DNA of 33,753 nucleotides from Oscillospiraceae bacterium (lineage in GTDB: Bacteria; Bacillota; Clostridia; Oscillospirales; Ruminococcaceae), in the NCBI GenBank assembly GCA_018110985.1, contig JAGAWT010000012.1, positions 1 to 33,753 of the forward strand, given 5' to 3'. The notes beneath the pieces were generated by a model, which did not search any database, was not told where the DNA came from, and worked only from the letters and a program-made list of their open reading frames with translations. The translations under genes and the position numbers were made by a program. This document shows positions 22,615 through 29,225 of this stretch, piece after piece; positions within the stretch are counted from its first letter, which is position 1, and every line of letters begins with the position of its first letter.

Positions 22615-22684
22615 GTACACGGCAACGATACATCCATCCGCTCCTGCTCATCTTCTATCGGATGATGATATCGTTACCGGGTAC
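22615..22684 (+). promoter_or_regulatory. Long hairpin in the 5' leader of the GH9 mRNA
   Basis: Two 26-nt arms (22615-22640 and 22659-22684) pair at 20 of 26 positions around an 18-nt loop. The outer part is GTACxCGG-AACGATA against TATCGTT-CCGGGTAC, the inner part CATCCG/CGGATG, with an internal bulge. It starts within about ten bases of the predicted transcription start and ends about 70 nt before the start codon. It does not match the 103-bp element family or any riboswitch I know. Possible mRNA stabiliser, operator or attenuator. Confidence 0.5.
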
Positions 22685-22754
22685 AAACGGCTTCACTAAC
22701 GGACACAGACAGAGCCCTTTTAAAAAAAAGATCTGCAAATCAAGAGGAAATAAT

Positions 22755-24395
22755 ATGAACAGAAAGTATTTTGACAGAGATATCACACAGATCGGAAGAT
22801 CACCCTTCGGTATACTCGTAGATCAGGCAGGATATGAGCCTGACAGCAAAAAAACTGCAGTCATTCCCTTTGAATGTGACAGCTTTGAGGTGACAGACCC
22901 TGAGGGCAAGGTGTGCTATACATCGGGTGTGTGTCATCACGGCTATGATGAGGATTCGGGAGATGATGTATACACTGCTGATCTTTCGGGATTCAGAAAA
23001 GAGGGCACATACAGGGTGCGGGCAAAGGACAGGATGTCTGCCGCATTTGAAATAAAGAAGGGTGTTTATGAGACTGTGCTTGACGACACACTGAAAGCAT
23101 TCTATTATCTGCGCTGTGGCTGCGGTCTTGACAGTGCCTGTGCGGGAGAATATGCCCACGGGAAATGCCACACCGAAAAGGCGGTGCTGTGGGAGGATCA
23201 CGGCGTTTCTCTTGATGTGACGGGCGGCTGGCATGATGCGGGTGATTACGGCCGCTATGTGACTGCGGGTGCCTGTGCCGCCGCACATCTGCTCTATGCT
23301 TTCAGGATGTTTCCCGCCGCCTATGAAAACAGAGACATAAACATTCCGGAAAAGGGAATGCCGGATATACTCTCTGAATGTAAGTATGAGCTGGAGTGGC
23401 TGATGAAAATGCAGTCTCCCGATGGCGGCGCATATCACAAGGCAACGACCGCCCTTCATGCGCCATTCATCATGCCGGAGCTTGACAAGGAACAGGTATA
23501 TGTGTTCCCCGTATCCTCCATGGCAACAGCCGATCTGGCAGCGGTATGCGCTCTGGCTGCGGGCATATATGAAAAGTACGACCGCAGCTTTTCTGCGGAG
23601 CTTTTTCAGACCGCTCTGAAAGCAGCGGACTGGCTGGATGCCCACCCTGAGTTCATAGGCTTCAGGAACCCGGAAGGCTGCAATACCGGCGGATACGGGG
23701 AGGGGGATGACCTTAGCAACAGGTTCTGGGCATATGCTGAGATGTATGCGGTCACAGGCAAAGAGGACTACCATGAAAAAATGCTCTCCTTTGCGGACAG
23801 GACAGACCTTACCGGGCTTGGATATGCGGATATAGGCGGGCTTGGCTCCCTTTCCTATCTGCTGTCGGAGCAGAAAAAGGATGAGGAGCTCGTTTCTGCC
23901 ATGAAAAGGGCTTTCGGCAGCAAAGCCGCAGAACTCAAAGACCTTTCCGACAAAAGCGGCTATCATGTTGCCATGAGAAAACGGGAATACTGCTGGGGCA
24001 GCAATATGAACACCATGAAAAACGGCATGATCTTTGTCATAGATGGATATTTCAACGGGCAGGACAATAAGACTTATGCCGAAGGTCAGGTGCATTACCT
24101 TCTCGGAGCGAATGCACTGGGCATAAGCTATGTTACGGGGACCGGTGAATACTGCTGCAATTACCCTCATCTGCGCCCCGCCTTTGCGGATGGTATAGAA
24201 AAGTGTATGCCGGGAATGGTGGCAGGAGGTCCCAACAGCCGCCCCGGTGACCCTTATGCAGTTGAGGTCATAAAAGAGGGGACACCGCCCATGAAATGCT
24301 ATGCGGACGATGCCGCAAGCTATTCTCTCAATGAGATAACTATATACTGGAATTCTCCCACGGTCTTTGTTCTGGGTTATCTGTGCGGAAAATAA
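22755..24395 (+). CDS. GH9 glycoside hydrolase without signal peptide
   Basis: A 546-residue enzyme. Residues about 12-105 are the immunoglobulin-like domain that precedes many GH9 enzymes (FGILVDQAGYEPDSKKTAVI). The (alpha/alpha)6 barrel follows: DVTGGWHDAGDYGRYV (154-169) carries the catalytic base candidates D161 and D164, WGSN and HYLLGANALGISYVTG are typical of the family, and SLNEITIYWNSP supplies the acid E527. GH9 enzymes cleave beta-1,4-glucans or cello-oligosaccharides. Start chosen at ATG 22755 with AGAGGA upstream; the longer open frame upstream covers the leader hairpin and adds no signal peptide. Lacking a signal, binding module or dockerin, it is probably cytoplasmic and acts on imported cellodextrins. 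Its terminator is interrupted by element copy E. Confidence 0.92.
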   Translation: MNRKYFDRDITQIGRSPFGILVDQAGYEPDSKKTAVIPFECDSFEVTDPEGKVCYTSGVCHHGYDEDSGDDVYTADLSGFRKEGTYRVRAKDRMSAAFEIKKGVYETVLDDTLKAFYYLRCGCGLDSACAGEYAHGKCHTEKAVLWEDHGVSLDVTGGWHDAGDYGRYVTAGACAAAHLLYAFRMFPAAYENRDINIPEKGMPDILSECKYELEWLMKMQSPDGGAYHKATTALHAPFIMPELDKEQVYVFPVSSMATADLAAVCALAAGIYEKYDRSFSAELFQTALKAADWLDAHPEFIGFRNPEGCNTGGYGEGDDLSNRFWAYAEMYAVTGKEDYHEKMLSFADRTDLTGLGYADIGGLGSLSYLLSEQKKDEELVSAMKRAFGSKAAELKDLSDKSGYHVAMRKREYCWGSNMNTMKNGMIFVIDGYFNGQDNKTYAEGQVHYLLGANALGISYVTGTGEYCCNYPHLRPAFADGIEKCMPGMVAGGPNSRPGDPYAVEVIKEGTPPMKCYADDAASYSLNEITIYWNSPTVFVLGYLCGK

Positions 24396-24398
24396 ACG

Positions 24399-24548
24399 CC
24401 GTCCGAAGGATGATACTATTTCTTCCTCGATGTATAGATGATCTCCAAGCCGCAAATGCTTTATATTCAAGCGTTTGCGGCTTGTTTCTTGTCTATACAT
24501 CGGTCAGAGATCAGTATGAGGAAAACATCCTTCGGACGGTCTTTTTTT
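24399..24548 (+). terminator. GH9 terminator split by a palindromic element
   Basis: Stem arms CCGTCCGAAGGATG (24399-24412) and CATCCTTCGGACGG (24526-24539) are perfectly complementary over 14 bp and are followed by TCTTTTTTT. Element copy E lies between them. Deleting the element and one TGA repeat leaves a 7-nt loop (AGGAAAA) and a textbook terminator. The element is itself a hairpin, so termination may still work. Confidence 0.9.
24414..24516 (-). repeat. 103-bp palindromic MITE-like element, copy E
   Basis: Reverse orientation (like copy C), inserted in the loop of the GH9 terminator and flanked by TGA direct repeats (24411-24413 and 24517-24519). Its inner stem is the best paired of all copies: CAAGCCGCAAATGCTT against AAGCGTTTGCGGCTTG with only one G-T wobble. 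The left end has drifted to TACTATTTC. Confidence 0.92.
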
Positions 24549-24720
24549 CTGCGTGAAGAGGGAAAAAGCGGATATATGCGCTTATAAAGGCCTATTCGGG
24601 CAGACCGGAAAATATTTTTGAAAAGGCTCATATCTGCAAAGATTCTGCAAATATGCTCATGGTAGAATGTTATCAAAGAAAAGGGCAAGACCCAAAATAA
24701 AATACAAAAGGAGAATTATT

Positions 24721-26745
24721 ATGAAAAACTCAAAAAACTTTACAATGAAAACTATCGCAGCCACACTTGCAGCACTTTCCATGATGTCTACGATGTCAAT
24801 GGCAGTAAGAGCAGAAGATGATGATGATATCCTACCGCAGACAGATATCACGGCTGCAGACAGCGGACAGGCTGACGGGGAAGTACCCGCAGACGAAAAG
24901 GCAGAGACCTATACCATTATATTCGATACAGCAGGCGGAAGCGACATAGCACCCATAACCGCAGAAGCCGGAACAGCCATAACTCCTCCCGCAGACCCTG
25001 TCAAGGCAGGATGCACTTTCCTTGGCTGGAATACAGACATACCCGAAAAGATGCCCGAAAAGGATATGACCATTGCCGCCATATGGCTGAACGGGACCGC
25101 CTATAACAGCATAGAAGAAGGCTTTTCTGACAAGGCTAATGTTGAAACGGTAGACAGCGATGGCAATAAGGCAGACGGCAAAGATACATCCGCAGCAGAT
25201 ATTTTCTACAGTGATATAATCGACCAAAAGGGCAGAGAGGATATATTCGGCAGAAACAAGCTGCTTTTCGTGAATACCAGGAGCGGCAGTCTGATAGACC
25301 CTCTGCTAGCACCTGAAGGCCCTGTGACCTATGATGATATAAGAAACAGTATCGGTAATCCGGTATATTCAAACGATGCCATTGCGGATAAGGCTCAGGA
25401 ATTAGGCAAAAAGATAGCGATAGAAATGGCAGATGCGTCCATCGGTGCTATATGTGAGGCTTTCCCCGGCGGAAAGATCATAGCAGTCCCCTTTAAAAAG
25501 CTGTTCCACAGTGCGGCAGACGGGGAAGATCCCATGAAGATAATGGACAGGAAGCTCTCCCAGATGGACGGCAAGCTGGATGAGCTTAATGCAAAGCTCG
25601 TAGATCTGAATCAGAATATCAATGATAATACGGATGTGCTGATGAGAAAGATCGAAGATACAGCGGCAAAGACCGAGATAAAGGGATATTTCCAGGAACT
25701 GTCCCCCGCAGTCCTCTCCGTATCCACAATGGTAAATGCCCATGAGACCAACCCTGACCTGAACAATCAGCAGAAGATAATGAACATCGCAAACATTGCA
25801 CAGACACCCGAATATAAGCAGATGTTTGCAAGTGTTGTCAACATCATGGGCACCATGAAGGGCGGCAGCAATGTATATTCCGATTTTTACGAGACCATAT
25901 ACAAAAATATGGCATACAAGAGGATGTTCAGCAAGGAAGCATATGACGATGCCATGACAGTTGCAGACGATCTTACAACACAGTATGCGGCTGCTGTCGC
26001 CCTTATGGGTGAGGTACAGATAGCGTGCCAGGCTGTGGATATCTTCAGCGATAAGGATATAGAAGCTCTCGGTGAAAACACCAAGGAGCAGGATTATTTC
26101 AAGGTATGCGATCCCTGGCTGCAGCTCCAGTTCATGAAGTACACAAAGGAGGCAGGCGAAATATGTGCCGACGGATTCAGCAGGTTCAAGGCAAAGTACG
26201 ACAATGCGGATTTTATAAGATACGGCACTACAAGAAAGCATTTTGACATGAACGTAGTATCCTATGTACCTGAATCCTCCAGTGAGAGCTCGACCACATG
26301 GGGCGAAATGGGAGACTTTATCCGCAGCAGGAACAGACCTCTCACTCAGGACGATATCAGGGAACTGGTAAGTTATGTTCGTAAAACCTATGATGATACT
26401 TCTATAATTGATTTCCTCAGGAAGATGGGCGTAAATGAATACTGCCGGTACTCATACTCAAGTCCCGCATACCTGATCTTCAAGGATGAGGAGGTAGAGC
26501 AGATAAAGGTCACGGGCAATGAAGATCTTTCCTGGAACTACGGCCGCAAGGAATACAGAGAGCATACCTTCGCATTTGCCAAGGCAGTAGACATAACCGA
26601 TAAGGACTGCAGGGAGATAGCAGTTCCCTATAAGAAGTGCAAGCAGGTAAAGCTGTTCTACAACTACGGTTTCTTTGAGACGGAAAGAGCTAACAAGTAT
26701 TATGACTTTGAGAACATCCGCAATAACTATCTGGTAATATATTGA
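24721..26745 (+). CDS. Secreted InlB-repeat protein with large helical domain
   Basis: A 674-residue exported protein. Signal peptide about 1-31 (KTIAATLAALSMMSTMSMAVRA). Residues about 62-122 form one InlB_B (Listeria-Bacteroides) repeat: YTIIFDTAGGSDIAPITAEA, then FLGWNTDIPEKMPEKDMTIA and IW. After a linker, about 165-674 is a mostly helical region with no family I recognise. It contains a glycine/alanine-rich hydrophobic helix pair (MADASIGAICEAFPGGKIIA, 236-255) followed by a heptad-like coil (RKLSQMDGKLDELNAKLVDL, 277-296). That order recalls helical pore-forming or cell-contact proteins, but this is only a resemblance. Start chosen at ATG 24721 after AAAGGAGAA; an upstream ATG gives no signal. 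A weak TAGAAT -10 lies near 24662. Stop codon TGA doubles as the target repeat of element copy F. Confidence 0.75.
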   Translation: MKNSKNFTMKTIAATLAALSMMSTMSMAVRAEDDDDILPQTDITAADSGQADGEVPADEKAETYTIIFDTAGGSDIAPITAEAGTAITPPADPVKAGCTFLGWNTDIPEKMPEKDMTIAAIWLNGTAYNSIEEGFSDKANVETVDSDGNKADGKDTSAADIFYSDIIDQKGREDIFGRNKLLFVNTRSGSLIDPLLAPEGPVTYDDIRNSIGNPVYSNDAIADKAQELGKKIAIEMADASIGAICEAFPGGKIIAVPFKKLFHSAADGEDPMKIMDRKLSQMDGKLDELNAKLVDLNQNINDNTDVLMRKIEDTAAKTEIKGYFQELSPAVLSVSTMVNAHETNPDLNNQQKIMNIANIAQTPEYKQMFASVVNIMGTMKGGSNVYSDFYETIYKNMAYKRMFSKEAYDDAMTVADDLTTQYAAAVALMGEVQIACQAVDIFSDKDIEALGENTKEQDYFKVCDPWLQLQFMKYTKEAGEICADGFSRFKAKYDNADFIRYGTTRKHFDMNVVSYVPESSSESSTTWGEMGDFIRSRNRPLTQDDIRELVSYVRKTYDDTSIIDFLRKMGVNEYCRYSYSSPAYLIFKDEEVEQIKVTGNEDLSWNYGRKEYREHTFAFAKAVDITDKDCREIAVPYKKCKQVKLFYNYGFFETERANKYYDFENIRNNYLVIY

Positions 26746-26792
26746 TACTGATCTCTGACCGATGTATAGTATACGTCGAGGAAGAATTAGTA
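26746..26792 (+). repeat. 47-bp deletion derivative of the palindromic element, copy F
   Basis: Begins TACTGATCTCTGACCGATGT and ends GAGGAAGAATTAGTA, so both outer arms match the family, but the central 56 bp are missing: the junction joins GTATAG directly to TATACGTCG. It is flanked by TGA direct repeats (26743-26745, which is the stop codon of the upstream gene, and 26793-26795). It can still form a short hairpin. Confidence 0.88.
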
Positions 26793-26844
26793 TGATACCG
26801 GCTGAGGCCTGCACAGAAAGCAGCGAATAATAAGCAGTATGACT

Positions 26845-26884
26845 ATATCCCCACAGCACTGTCCCGTGCTGTGGGGATATTTTG
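26845..26884 (+). terminator. Intrinsic terminator after the InlB-repeat gene
   Basis: A perfect 15-bp stem ATATCCCCACAGCAC/GTGCTGTGGGGATAT with a six-base loop, ending in ATATTTTGATC. It lies about 100 bp after the stop codon, beyond element copy F. Bases 26885-26952 hold nothing else. Confidence 0.85.
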
Positions 26885-26952
26885 ATCGTCAGAAGCAGTA
26901 TAAAAGGGGAAAGAAGTGAGCAGGGTGTGATCCTATGCCGGGAAAGGGGAGC

Positions 26953-27951
26953 TTACTTCAGATACTCCGTATAGAATGCTTCCAGCTTGTCAAAGGGGAT
27001 AGCGCTGTTTTCGCCGCCATCGTAAAGGTCGGTGTGGGAAGCACCTTCTATCACAAGGAACTGTTTGTTGTCCTTGAAAGGATTGTCCCTTATCATGTCT
27101 TCATAGGCATCCTTTCCGAAATAGAAGGAATGTGCCTTGTCACCGTGCATTATCATAACGGCAGAACGTATCTCATTGCTGTATCGGAGTATGGGCATAT
27201 TGATAAATGACATACAGCCTGTTTTGTTCCAGCCACCGTTTGAGTTGAGGGAGCGGGGATGGTAGCCTCTCTCTGTCTTGTAATAAGCGTGGTAGTCCTT
27301 TACGAAATAAGGAGCATCCTCAGGCAGAGGATCCACGACTCCGCCGCCAAGCTCATATTCTCCGCTCGCATAGTCCTTTATGCGCTGTGCGTTGAGAGCC
27401 TGTTTTGCGGCATAGCGCTTTTCTTCGCTGTCGTCTGCATCGAAGTAGCCCTTTGCGTTTACTCTTGTCATGTCGTACATGGTAGATGCCACTGTTGCCT
27501 TTATACGGGTGTCCAGTGCAGCCGCATTTAAAGCCATACCTCCCCAGCCGCATATTCCGAGTATGCCTATACGATTGGGGTCTGCTCTGTCACACAGGGA
27601 GAGAAGATCCACGGCTGCGCAGAAATCTTCGGTATTGATATCAGGAGATGCCATATACCTTGGCTGTCCTCCGCTTTCACCCGTAAAGGAGGGGTCAAAG
27701 GCGATGGTGAGAAATCCCCGTTCCGCAAGGGTCTGGGCATAAAGACCGCTGCACTGCTCCTTTACAGCTCCGAAAGGTCCGCACACTGCGATCGCAGGGA
27801 GCTTGTCACCTGCGTTTTTGGGTATATACATATCGGCTGCAAGAGTGATGCCGTAGCGGTTGTGAAAGGTCACCTTAGTGTGGTCTGTCTTGTCCGAACG
27901 GGGGAAGGTCTTGTCCCATTCTTCGGTCAGTATGAGCTTTTCATCTTTCAT
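26953..27951 (-). CDS. Alpha/beta hydrolase, dienelactone-hydrolase-like (Cys nucleophile)
   Basis: A 332-residue cytoplasmic hydrolase. The nucleophile elbow reads ILGICGWGGMAL (130-141), with C134 where most esterases have Ser; GICGWGG and GICASGG variants characterise a YcjY-like branch of the fold. D271 (MHGDKAHSF) and H306 (EGASHTDLYD) complete a likely Cys-Asp-His triad. VCGPFGAVKEQ (57-67) probably forms the oxyanion region. Substrate is not evident; polyketide, lactone or acyl esters are possible. The ATG directly follows the TAA of the 78-codon gene, with GGAGGT inside that gene's end, so translation is coupled. It is transcribed divergently from a LysR regulator, the usual arrangement for an inducible enzyme and its activator. 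Confidence 0.88.
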   Translation of the reverse strand: MKDEKLILTEEWDKTFPRSDKTDHTKVTFHNRYGITLAADMYIPKNAGDKLPAIAVCGPFGAVKEQCSGLYAQTLAERGFLTIAFDPSFTGESGGQPRYMASPDINTEDFCAAVDLLSLCDRADPNRIGILGICGWGGMALNAAALDTRIKATVASTMYDMTRVNAKGYFDADDSEEKRYAAKQALNAQRIKDYASGEYELGGGVVDPLPEDAPYFVKDYHAYYKTERGYHPRSLNSNGGWNKTGCMSFINMPILRYSNEIRSAVMIMHGDKAHSFYFGKDAYEDMIRDNPFKDNKQFLVIEGASHTDLYDGGENSAIPFDKLEAFYTEYLK

Positions 27952-28188
27952 TTAAATACCTCCGTTTTTTCGCAGTGTGTAGGTGAAGAAGTCAAGGCAG
28001 TCGATACGGTCGCTGTATTTGTGGATATTGTCAAGAAGTGTCTGTCTGTATTCACTCAGCAGTTTTTCAAGCTCCTTGTATCGTTTTGATCCCGCCATGG
28101 TCAGACACCTTTCGACCATTTCATCCGTCATGCCCGTATCGTGCAGGTTTTCAGCCATATGCGACATGGTGTCAGCGATGTTGGTCAT
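27952..28188 (-). CDS. Small helical companion protein of the alpha/beta hydrolase
   Basis: A 78-residue soluble, mostly helical protein (MAENLHDTGMTDEMVERCL, then ELEKLLSEYRQTLLDNIHK and RIDCLDFFTYTLRK). The K/D-RIDCLDFxxY ending is a pattern I have seen in many short clostridial hypothetical proteins, often next to LysR- or MerR-controlled enzymes, but no function is known to me. Start supported by GGAGGTGGG just upstream of ATG 28188. It is the first gene after the divergent promoter region and is translationally coupled to the hydrolase. Possibly a subunit or chaperone of that enzyme (inference). Confidence 0.75.
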   Translation of the reverse strand: MTNIADTMSHMAENLHDTGMTDEMVERCLTMAGSKRYKELEKLLSEYRQTLLDNIHKYSDRIDCLDFFTYTLRKNGGI

Positions 28189-28218
28189 ATTCCCACCTCC
28201 GTGTTATTGTGTGATTAC

Positions 28219-28253
28219 AGTATAACACAGATATCATGGTATGTAAAATATCT
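28219..28253 (-). promoter_or_regulatory. Hydrolase promoter with overlapping LysR-type operator
   Basis: Minus-strand TTTACA (28242-28247), 17-bp spacer, TATACT (28219-28224). An inverted repeat AGATAT-N13-ATATCT (28229-28253) covers the spacer and the -35 box. It contains the T-N11-A spacing typical of LysR binding sites, so it is the likely target of the divergent regulator. Confidence 0.6.
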
Positions 28254-28258
28254 ATTTT

Positions 28259-28303
28259 GAATGGCTTGCCATTCTTGACAGGAATGACCGGAGCTGATAT
28301 AAT
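28259..28303 (+). promoter_or_regulatory. Consensus promoter of the LysR gene with palindrome
   Basis: TTGACA (28275-28280), 17-bp spacer, TATAAT (28298-28303): a full consensus promoter, unusually strong for a regulator. Directly abutting the -35 box is the perfect palindrome GAATGGC-TT-GCCATTC (28259-28274), a candidate operator. Confidence 0.75.
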
Positions 28304-28330
28304 GGATACAGCGACTGTTGGAGGTGTATC

Positions 28331-29206
28331 ATGGAACTGCGGGTCTTGCGCTATTTTCTTGCGGCTGCGAGAGAGGAAAACATAACAAGGGCGGCGGAGA
28401 GGCTCCATATCTCTCAGCCCTCCCTTTCAAAGGAGATAAAAAAGCTGGAAGAAGAGCTGGGTCATGAGCTTTTCATACGCACCAGCAAAAATGTGCGGCT
28501 CAATGATGAGGGGATGCTGCTGCGAAAAAGGGCGGAGGATATCCTTGCCATAGCCGACAAGACTGCGGAGGAGTTCAGAAGGCTCGATAACAATATAGGC
28601 GGAGAGATACGCATAGGCTGTGCGGAGAGTTATCTGATAAAATACCTTGCACGCAGCATAAAGGAGTTCAGGGAGCAGTATCCAAGTTTTGTGTTCCATA
28701 TTTTCAGCGGTGACACTGAACCTGTGGCGGAACGCCTTGACAGGGGGATACTGGATCTTGCGGTCATAGCGGAGCCCCCGAACCTTTCAAAATACTATTA
28801 TCTTTCCATACCAGAAAGTGACAGGTGGGGCATTATCATGAGGGATAAGGATCCTCTTGCGCAGAAGGATATCGTCACCTTGGAGGATCTTTACGGTGTG
28901 CCTCTTTTATGCTCCGAACAGTCCATAAGGGCGGATTTCCCCCGATGGTGCGGTGAAAATATGGATAAGCTGACCTTTGCCGGAACGGTGAACCTTGCAT
29001 ACAACGGGGCTGTTTTCGTAAAAGAAGGACTGGGATGTATGCTGACCTTTGAGCACCTTGTTGACACGGGAGAGGGGAGCGGTCTGTGTTTCAGACCCAT
29101 AAGACCTACACTTGAGACCAATATGTATATCATCTGGAGGAAATATCAGGTGTTTTCTCCGATAGGGGAGCTGTTCCTCAAAAAGCTGAAGGAGGACTAT
29201 TCCTGA
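28331..29206 (+). CDS. LysR-family transcriptional regulator
   Basis: A 291-residue regulator of standard LysR length. The winged helix-turn-helix lies at residues 1-60 (LRVLRYFLAAAREENITRAA, ERLHISQPSLSKEIKKLEEE, LGHELFIRT). A linker helix (about 60-88) follows, then a periplasmic-binding-type effector domain (about 90-290) starting EIRIGCAES. The effector is unknown. It is divergent from the alpha/beta hydrolase pair and shares a 140-bp intergenic region with two promoters and two inverted repeats, so it most likely controls those genes and itself. The start is supported by GGAGGTG upstream. It converges on rnz with only 19 bp between stop codons. Confidence 0.95.
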   Translation: MELRVLRYFLAAAREENITRAAERLHISQPSLSKEIKKLEEELGHELFIRTSKNVRLNDEGMLLRKRAEDILAIADKTAEEFRRLDNNIGGEIRIGCAESYLIKYLARSIKEFREQYPSFVFHIFSGDTEPVAERLDRGILDLAVIAEPPNLSKYYYLSIPESDRWGIIMRDKDPLAQKDIVTLEDLYGVPLLCSEQSIRADFPRWCGENMDKLTFAGTVNLAYNGAVFVKEGLGCMLTFEHLVDTGEGSGLCFRPIRPTLETNMYIIWRKYQVFSPIGELFLKKLKEDYS

Positions 29207-29225
29207 AAGGGGCCGGGCTTTGTCA

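Noticed and set aside
22800-24500. A 566-codon open frame on the minus strand across the GH9 gene
   Set aside because: It starts inside element copy E and runs antisense to a clear GH9 enzyme. Its translation has no recognisable domain and odd composition (rich in Cys, His, Arg); it is a shadow frame.
2085-24516. CRISPR array made of the repeated sequence
   Set aside because: Copies are kilobases apart, in both orientations, 103 bp long and flanked by target-site repeats, not spaced by uniform unique spacers.
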